Source: JBBDWJ01 sp040902925 (lineage in GTDB: Bacteria > Acidobacteriota > Terriglobia > Bryobacterales > UBA6623). From it: DNA of 32,410 nucleotides. Every line of letters starts with the position of its first letter. Positions within the stretch are counted from its first letter, which is position 1. Under the pieces are notes generated by a model. It ran no database searches. It was not told the origin of the DNA and saw only the letters and a program-made list of their open reading frames with translations. Positions 25,615 through 32,410 of this stretch are shown here, in pieces. Made by a program: the position numbers and the translations under genes. The stretch covers positions 1-32,410 of the forward strand of contig JBBDWJ010000155.1 of assembly GCA_040902925.1 (NCBI GenBank), in the 5' to 3' direction.

Positions 25615-27540
25615 ATGCCCGCCGCCATCGAAGCGAAGGATCTTACCAAGGTCTACGGCTCGAACGCGGCCGGCCAGGTGCGCGCGCTCGATGGGATCGA
25701 ATTCTCCGTCGGCAAAGGCGAGATTTTCGGCCTCATCGGCGCCGACGGATCCGGCAAGACCACTGCCTTCAAATTGATGTCGGGAGTCATGGAGCCGACG
25801 TCCGGCGAACTAACGGTTCTGGAAAAGAAACCACGCGACAGCCGCGCGCAGGTTGGCTATCTGACCCAGCCTTTCAGCCTGTACCTCGATCTGAGCGTTC
25901 TAGAAAACTTGCGTTATGCCGCCGGATTGCGGGAAGTTCCGCCGGATGCCTTTAACGAACGCCGCCAGCGCTATCTGAAGTTGTTTGACATGGAGCGTTT
26001 CCAGGACCGCCTTGCCGGCCAGCTCTCCGGCGGCATGAAACAGAAGCTCGCCCTCACGTGCGCGCTGATTGGCGACCCGGCCGTTCTGCTTCTCGACGAA
26101 CCCACCACTGGCGTTGACCCGGTGAGCCGCCGTGATTTCTGGGACGCTCTGGCGTCGCTCGCCACCGAAGGTATCACCATCGTCGTCGCCACGCCCTACT
26201 TTGACGAGGCCGAACGCTGCAACCGCGTCGCGCTAATGGAGCAGGGACGAATCTTCGCGATCGATTCGCCGCGAGGCTTTCGCTCGAAACTCGGCATGAC
26301 GCGGTTGGGAGTGCGCGCGAGCGATCTGGCGCGAGCCGAGGAAGCGTTGGCCGGCCTGCGCGCATCCGGCGAAGGCATCGCCGATATTCAACGCTTCGGC
26401 GACCGGCTCGATGTCATGGTGCAGTCGCCCGATGAGTCGGAGCAAGCCGTGCGGCGTCGATTGGAGCACGCGGGCCTCACCGTGGGGCCCATCGATCAAT
26501 CGCCGCCGACGCTGGAGAACGCCTTTGTTGCTACGCTGCGCCAGATGCGCGGACGCGAATCGCTATCGCCGTTTCCAGGCGGTCTGACGCGGGCGGCTGA
26601 ACAGCACGGGGCAGCCATCGGCGCGCGCCGCCTGAACAAACGGTTCGGTTCGTTTCAAGCGGTCAAAGATTTTGATCTCGAGATCGGCTATGGCGAAGTG
26701 TACGGCTTGCTGGGCGCGAACGGCGCCGGTAAGACCACGGCGATCAAGATGATCTGCGGCCTGCTGCAGCCAACCAGCGGCGAAGTTTCGCTGCTGGGGC
26801 GCCAAACGCATTTGCGCAGTGCCGAGGTGCGCTCGCGGATCGGTTACATGTCGCAAAAATTCACGCTCTACGACGACCTCACGATCGGCGAGAATCTCGA
26901 TTTCTATGCCGGCCTGTACGGGCTGTCCCAGGATTCGCGGCGCAGCCGCATCGAGTGGGTTCTCGATATCTCGGGCCTTTCCGGGCAGCAAAGCATGTTG
27001 ACCGGCCAACTACCGGGGGGCTGGAAGCAGCGTGTCGCGTTCGGAGCCGCGGTGATGCACGAGCCGCGCGTCATTTTTTTGGATGAGCCCACTTCCGGCG
27101 TCGATCCGCTGGCGCGGCGCATCATGTGGCGCATGATCAACGATCTGGCCGATCACGGCGCGGCCGTGCTCGTGGTCACGCACTATTTCGAAGAAGCCGA
27201 GCAGTGCAACCGCATCGGGTTCATGGTGGCCGGCGAGATGGTCGCCGAAGGCAGCCCCGGCGAAATCAAGAAAAGCGTTTCCGGCCGGCTGCTGGAGATC
27301 GAAACTCCGTCGGCGCAGAAGGCGCTGGCCGAGCTTCGCCGCCGCTATGGGCCGAGCAAAGTTTCGCTGTTCGGCGATCGAGTCCATGTGGTGGTCGATT
27401 CGGAAAGCGACGCCGAGAGTCTCAAAAAGGAACTGGCCGGGCACGATATCGAAATCCGCCGCGCCGAGTTCACGGAGTTCACTTTGGAAGACGTGTTCAT
27501 TTCCTTGATCGAGGAAAGGCGTCACCAGATTCCGCAATAG
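25615..27540 (+). CDS. YbhF-type double ABC ATPase
   Basis: This 641-residue protein has two ABC ATPase domains in one chain and powers the exporter from the cytoplasmic side. In domain 1 the Walker A is GADGSGKTT (42-50), the signature LSGGMKQ and the Walker B LLLDEPTTGVD. In domain 2 the Walker A is GANGAGKTT (about 367-375), the signature is a degenerate LPGGWKQ and the Walker B IFLDEPTSGVD. A degenerate second signature is usual in the YbhF/RbbA family. The arrangement of tandem ATPase, HlyD adaptor and two ABC-2 permeases matches the YbhGFSR exporter of E. coli. The ATG follows the adaptor stop directly, which implies coupled translation. Confidence 0.94.
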   Translation: MPAAIEAKDLTKVYGSNAAGQVRALDGIEFSVGKGEIFGLIGADGSGKTTAFKLMSGVMEPTSGELTVLEKKPRDSRAQVGYLTQPFSLYLDLSVLENLRYAAGLREVPPDAFNERRQRYLKLFDMERFQDRLAGQLSGGMKQKLALTCALIGDPAVLLLDEPTTGVDPVSRRDFWDALASLATEGITIVVATPYFDEAERCNRVALMEQGRIFAIDSPRGFRSKLGMTRLGVRASDLARAEEALAGLRASGEGIADIQRFGDRLDVMVQSPDESEQAVRRRLEHAGLTVGPIDQSPPTLENAFVATLRQMRGRESLSPFPGGLTRAAEQHGAAIGARRLNKRFGSFQAVKDFDLEIGYGEVYGLLGANGAGKTTAIKMICGLLQPTSGEVSLLGRQTHLRSAEVRSRIGYMSQKFTLYDDLTIGENLDFYAGLYGLSQDSRRSRIEWVLDISGLSGQQSMLTGQLPGGWKQRVAFGAAVMHEPRVIFLDEPTSGVDPLARRIMWRMINDLADHGAAVLVVTHYFEEAEQCNRIGFMVAGEMVAEGSPGEIKKSVSGRLLEIETPSAQKALAELRRRYGPSKVSLFGDRVHVVVDSESDAESLKKELAGHDIEIRRAEFTEFTLEDVFISLIEERRHQIPQ

Positions 27541-27558
27541 CGGCCGGACGCGATAAGT

Positions 27559-28668
27559 ATGAAACGAATCCTCGCCCAAGCCGCGAAAGAGTGGAAGCAG
27601 TTCCGGCGCGACCGCATGACGCTGGCCTTGTCGCTGCTGCTGCCGTCCGTCATGATGCTGCTGTTCGGGCTCGCGCTCTCGATGGACCCCGATAACGTCC
27701 GCCTGGCCGTCGAAGACCTCGATAACACACCGCTCAGCCGCTCCTATCTCGAAAGCTACATGGCGACGAATGACTTCGTGCCCGTCGCGACACCCCAGGG
27801 GTCGAGCATCGAGGAACTTCTCGATCGCGGCCATGTGCGGATCGGGCTGCGCATTCCGCCGAACTTCGAGCGCGACCTGCGGCGTGGCGTTCCGGTTACC
27901 GCGCAAGTGTTGCTCGATGGCACCGATGCGAATACGGCGTCCGCGCTGCGCAACAGCGCCAAGGCGATCAATCAGGCCTTTCTGCGCCGCGTGTCACAGG
28001 GACGCGCTCCACAGCCGATCATCGAGACCCACGTGCGGTTTTGGTACAACCCCCGTCTTTCCGACCGCCGCTTCTTCGGCAGCGGTGCGCTCGGGCTGGT
28101 GCTGATTCTGTTTCCTGCGCTGCTGTCGGCACTGGCCGCCGCGCGCGAGCACGAATACGGCACGGTGATCCAAGCCTACGCCTCGACGCTATCGGCTCCG
28201 CAATGGATCGTCGGCAAGGCGATCCCTTATATCGCCATGGGGCTGGTCGAGCTGGTGATCTGTTTCACGATCGGCGTGTTGCTGTTCCAGTACAATTTTC
28301 CGGGCGACCCGACTCCGTTTCTTGTCGGCTCGTTGCTCTATATCATCGTGGCGGTGTTTTACGGCATGGCCGTCGGCAACATGATGCAGGCGCAGGCGGC
28401 GGCGATCCAGGCAGTGCAACTGGGCGCCTTTTTAGTCTCGATGCTGCTTTCCGGTTACCTGGTTCCGATCTCGAACGTGCCGGTCGAGCTGCGCTGGATC
28501 TCCTACATTCTGCCGGCGACGTACTACATCGATATCACGCGCGATTCGCTGCTGCGCGGCGGTGGCTGGGACGCTGTCTGGAAGTCCGCCGCGGTGCTGG
28601 CCGTGATGGTCGTCTTCTTTTTCGGAGTGAACATGCGCCGCATGCATCGCATGCAGTTTTCCGCGTAG
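27559..28668 (+). CDS. ABC-2 type permease (YbhS/YbhR-like), first
   Basis: A 369-residue inner-membrane permease. After a short basic N-terminus (EWKQFRRDRM) comes a first helix (about 21-40), a periplasmic domain of about 130 residues (SMDPDNVRLAVEDLDNTPLSR to the FWYNPRLSDRRFF segment), and five more helices. REHEYGTVIQ after the second helix is the conserved coupling-type motif of ABC-2 permeases. The length matches YbhS and YbhR (about 370). The ATG lies 18 bases after the ATPase stop and the gene ends five bases before the second permease. Confidence 0.92.
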   Translation: MKRILAQAAKEWKQFRRDRMTLALSLLLPSVMMLLFGLALSMDPDNVRLAVEDLDNTPLSRSYLESYMATNDFVPVATPQGSSIEELLDRGHVRIGLRIPPNFERDLRRGVPVTAQVLLDGTDANTASALRNSAKAINQAFLRRVSQGRAPQPIIETHVRFWYNPRLSDRRFFGSGALGLVLILFPALLSALAAAREHEYGTVIQAYASTLSAPQWIVGKAIPYIAMGLVELVICFTIGVLLFQYNFPGDPTPFLVGSLLYIIVAVFYGMAVGNMMQAQAAAIQAVQLGAFLVSMLLSGYLVPISNVPVELRWISYILPATYYIDITRDSLLRGGGWDAVWKSAAVLAVMVVFFFGVNMRRMHRMQFSA

Positions 28669-28673
28669 CGCCT

Positions 28674-29834
28674 ATGCTTGCCGCATTGCAACGTTATCGT
28701 TCGCTGACGATCAAGGAGTTTCAGCAGCTCCGCCGCAACCGGCGTCTGCTTATACAGTTGATCGTCCCGCCGACCGTCGTGCTGGTGATTTTCGGGTTCG
28801 CGCTGAACCCCGAAGTCAGTCACCTGCGCACGGGAATCGTCGATGAAAGCAGAACGCCCCAAAGCCGCGAATTGATTTCCGCATTGACCGAGATCGAAGC
28901 CTTTGATGTGACAGCCTACTACGGCTCCGCGTCGGACGCCGAGGCGGCCTTGCGGCGGCTGGAACTCGATCTCGCGATCATTGTTCCCGCTAGCTATGCC
29001 GATTCGTTGCACACGGGGCGGCCCGCGCGCGTTCAGGTGCTGGTCGACGCCGTAAACGCGAATTCAGCGGCGATCGCTCGCGGCTATCTGGCGCAAGCGA
29101 CTGCCGACTACAACGGCAAGCTCCTGCGGCGGCGGGCTGGCCAGACCTCGGCGCGAGTACAGATGGTGGACTCGCGCGCCCAGCAAATGCCCGACTTGCG
29201 AGCCGAGGCGATCGTGCTCTACAACCCCGGAATGATCCATGCCTGGTTTTTTGTGAGCGGCGTGATCGGCGTCTTGATGTTCCTCAACAGCGCCCTGGTC
29301 GGCTCGGCCGCCGCCGTGCGCGAAAAAGAGCTGGGGACGATCGAGCAACTGCTGATGAGTCCGGCGCAGACGATCGAGATGCTGGCGGCGAAGACCACGC
29401 CGGTGCTGGTCGTGGTGACCGGAGACCTGTTGCTGGCGCTGCTGGCGGCGTGGCTGGTTTTCGACCTGCCGGTCCGCGGATCGCTGCCGCTGCTGTTGCT
29501 CGCGGGAATGCTCGCCGCGGTAGCCGGCACGGGAGTCGGCATCACCTTGGCGACATTTTCCTCCACGCAGCAGCAAGCGCAGTTGCTGACATTCTTCCTG
29601 ATGCCGCCGCTGGTTTTGTTATCGGGAGCCTTCGCGCCGGTCGAGACGATGCCGCAATGGTTGCAGTACGTGTCATGGATCGATCCGCTGCGCTACCTAT
29701 TGGTGCTGGTGCGAGGAATCGCGTTGAAAGGAGCGGGACTAACGCAGCTATGGGAGCCGCTCGCGATTCTGGCCGTTTTCGCGGTCGTGCTGTACGGAGT
29801 GAGCGCGGCGCGTTTCCGCCGCCAGCTAGGCTAG
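28674..29834 (+). CDS. ABC-2 type permease (YbhS/YbhR-like), second
   Basis: The 386-residue partner of the preceding permease, with the same architecture: basic N-terminus (KEFQQLRRNRRLLIQ), first helix near 27-43, an external domain ending with ALYNP-like VLYNPGMIHAWFF, then five helices. VREKELGTIEQLLMSP is the coupling-type motif. The frame is open to 28041, but that part lies inside the first permease. The ATG at 28674, five bases after the previous stop, is the natural start. The two permeases probably form a heterodimer driven by the double ATPase. Confidence 0.92.
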   Translation: MLAALQRYRSLTIKEFQQLRRNRRLLIQLIVPPTVVLVIFGFALNPEVSHLRTGIVDESRTPQSRELISALTEIEAFDVTAYYGSASDAEAALRRLELDLAIIVPASYADSLHTGRPARVQVLVDAVNANSAAIARGYLAQATADYNGKLLRRRAGQTSARVQMVDSRAQQMPDLRAEAIVLYNPGMIHAWFFVSGVIGVLMFLNSALVGSAAAVREKELGTIEQLLMSPAQTIEMLAAKTTPVLVVVTGDLLLALLAAWLVFDLPVRGSLPLLLLAGMLAAVAGTGVGITLATFSSTQQQAQLLTFFLMPPLVLLSGAFAPVETMPQWLQYVSWIDPLRYLLVLVRGIALKGAGLTQLWEPLAILAVFAVVLYGVSAARFRRQLG

Positions 29835-29887
29835 CCCATCGAATTCCTTCCGCTTCTAGATGTAGTGACCGTAATCCGGCGGTCTTC

Positions 29888-29974
29888 GCCCTGAAGGGAC
29901 GACACCATCTAATAGCGCACCAGTTCAGCCGTGGAAAAGGTCCACACACCCAAAAAGCCCTGGAAGGGCGATAC
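29888..29974. repeat. Intergenic element with two GCCCTGRAGGG direct repeats
   Basis: GCCCTGAAGGGACGACAC (29888-29905) and GCCCTGGAAGGGCGATAC (29957-29974) are related 18-base direct repeats, each partly palindromic. Between them lies a short CC-A/C-rich block. It is a composite element of the kind often dispersed in large soil-bacterial genomes; only this copy is in the window. The rest of the 29835-30089 gap is unremarkable apart from a TAAAAT (30051-30056), a possible -10 for the next gene. Confidence 0.5.
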
Positions 29975-30089
29975 AGCTCGCGCCATTGGTCGGCTCAACG
30001 TGGTCTTTGACTCCGTATCCAATTATTCTCTGCCGACGCTGCCTTTCTGCTAAAATTGCCGCGAATCTCCAAACACCCCGAGGTGAAGC

Positions 30090-31271
<1,182 letters not shown>

Positions 31272-31325
31272 CGAAGAACAGGCCGCGGTTGGGTGACGGG
31301 CTAGGACCCGCGTGTAGAGGAGGCG

Positions 31326-32384
31326 TTACGGTCGGGAGAGAATAGACGCTTTCCCGATCTGCTCCAGAAACGCTGTCAGTTCTTCCGGCCCCTCCACGAA
31401 AGCTGTTTGGTTGCGATCCGCAAGGTCCTTGTGGATCAAGTGCCGAATCCAGCGATCCTGGGAGACGAATACATCTGCATATGCAAACGGGGCGATGAGC
31501 ATCTCAATATCGAAGAAATCCGCACGACGATCCTTTCTCTCCGGGTCGAACCCAGCTATCGTGTACAGATCGACGGCATTTCTCAATGCTGGCATCTTCT
31601 CTAGAAGGGCTTCGATGCGCGAACCCTCCCGATCGGGCTCAATCGACGCCAAGCAGCACATCACCTGGGCACGCGTGGATACTGACAACGATCGCATGAC
31701 GCTCTGGAGCGCCGGTTCGATGTGTCGATCATAGACGAATTCTGCCTCGATGTTTCTTGCTTTTGTCCGACTGCTTCCAGCCTGGGCCCTCCGACTCTTT
31801 CGCGCGGCACTATAAGGTGGAATACTTTCTCTGCCTAGTCCGGTGCTGTTTTTCCTCCACGAGACCAGATTCTCGACTCCAACGCTTCCCAATCGTCTAG
31901 TCACAGCAGCTGTCATAGCCTCCCGTTCGTCTCCCGTATATGAGTTTGGAAACACGAGCCGGAGACGGGTTGACAGATAGTGTGCGACTGGCACATACAC
32001 TTCCCTTGGAGATAACATGCCGCGCTGTCTATCAACGAGCCCCAAAACGAAATTACGAACCTCAGCCCGGAAAATCTCAGTGCGGTTAGCGAACGCTGTC
32101 CGCAGGCTGAGCGTGTCCATCAGTTGAGCGACATCGGGTGCGCAAGCTGGTGGTTGTCTGTAGAGCTCCCAGATTGTGGGTGTTGCCAGCGGGCAGAATA
32201 CAACTCTGGCCTTGACCAACTGCTTGAGCATGCCGGCAAGATGTCGCCAGACCGGCGTGGTATTCTCGACTAGATCAATCCAGATATTTGTGTCAAAAAA
32301 CAGAGCTTGCCTTGTAGTTAAGCAATCATGCCTCACTTCTTGGCAATCAATCCAGATCACTGCTGTCCGGCTAAAATCTCTCAC
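31326..32384 (-). CDS. PIN-like domain protein
   Basis: A 352-residue protein with features of a PIN nuclease fold split by a long insertion. ALFFDTNIWIDLVEN near the N-terminus (D31) and PTIWELYRQ (E73) fit the first acidic motifs. DFFDIEMLIAPFAYADVFVSQDRWI near the C-terminus supplies D289, D292, D304 and D310 and resembles the final PIN motifs. Between them are about 200 residues rich in Arg and Ser with no family I recognise. PIN proteins are usually ribonucleases. At 352 residues it is much longer than a VapC toxin (about 130), and no antitoxin-like frame is visible in the last 26 bases. The GC content looks clearly lower than its neighbours, suggesting transfer. The start at GTG 32384 is the first possible in frame, since a stop precedes at 32406-32408. 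Confidence 0.6.
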   Translation of the reverse strand: MRDFSRTAVIWIDCQEVRHDCLTTRQALFFDTNIWIDLVENTTPVWRHLAGMLKQLVKARVVFCPLATPTIWELYRQPPACAPDVAQLMDTLSLRTAFANRTEIFRAEVRNFVLGLVDRQRGMLSPREVYVPVAHYLSTRLRLVFPNSYTGDEREAMTAAVTRRLGSVGVENLVSWRKNSTGLGRESIPPYSAARKSRRAQAGSSRTKARNIEAEFVYDRHIEPALQSVMRSLSVSTRAQVMCCLASIEPDREGSRIEALLEKMPALRNAVDLYTIAGFDPERKDRRADFFDIEMLIAPFAYADVFVSQDRWIRHLIHKDLADRNQTAFVEGPEELTAFLEQIGKASILSRP

Positions 32385-32410
32385 TGGCCGATAACCGGTG
32401 GGGAATCAAT

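Noticed and set aside
28041..28673. Upstream extension of the second permease
   Set aside because: It overlaps the first permease in another frame; the ATG at 28674 is followed by the normal permease N-terminus.
32282..32410. Antitoxin gene overlapping the start of the PIN-like gene
   Set aside because: The other two frames upstream of the GTG contain several stops, and only a four-codon ATG-to-TAA frame is visible, so no partner is supported within the window.

Overview
The window is a GC-rich (by eye roughly 60-65%) bacterial chromosome segment with tightly packed genes. Gene content suggests an aerobic, Gram-negative soil bacterium, most likely an Acidobacteriota member of the Solibacter/Bryobacter type. 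The reasons are a complete proton-pumping complex I, a TolC-type outer-membrane exporter, a formylglycine-type sulfatase, a Tat-exported Gfo/Idh/MocA oxidoreductase, and many short dispersed palindromes between genes. The taxonomic call is an inference from style and content, not from a marker gene.

Layout. Positions 173-2978 (minus strand) hold a trehalose-6-phosphate synthase-type glycosyltransferase and a polytopic membrane protein resembling GT-C glycosyltransferases. A small two-CBS-domain protein (3187-3627, plus strand) follows and converges on the next operon. Positions 3664-18728 (minus strand) form one nuo operon, read in the order nuoA, B, CD (fused), E, F, G, H, I, J, K, L, M, N. 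It encodes all 14 core subunits of NADH:quinone oxidoreductase in 13 genes. Most junctions overlap or are a few bases apart. Three junctions (CD/E, H/I, I/J) have been opened by palindromic elements, including a 203-bp nested inverted repeat.

Upstream of nuoA is a 537-bp divergent control region with candidate promoters for both directions and a strongly foldable leader for the plus-strand gene. That gene (19266-20639) is a KamA-family radical SAM enzyme with a TTG start. It keeps the Fe-S cysteines and a probable PLP lysine but does not show the lysine-binding aspartate of true lysine 2,3-aminomutase. It is followed by a small secreted HdeA-like protein and a secreted sulfatase.

Positions 23059-29834 are a five-gene exporter cassette: a TolC-like outer-membrane factor, a lipoprotein HlyD/YbhG-type adaptor, a YbhF-type double ATPase and two ABC-2 permeases. 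Together they could form a complete envelope-spanning efflux pump. The window ends with a Tat-exported Gfo/Idh/MocA oxidoreductase and, convergently, a PIN-like nuclease-fold protein of visibly lower GC, perhaps recently acquired.

I see no tRNA, rRNA, CRISPR array, prophage or transposase. The least explained content is non-coding: four copies of a short palindrome whose arms vary in a compensatory way, the nested inverted repeat inside the nuo operon, and a block of degenerate AGCTAGCGGG repeats upstream of the tolC-like gene.
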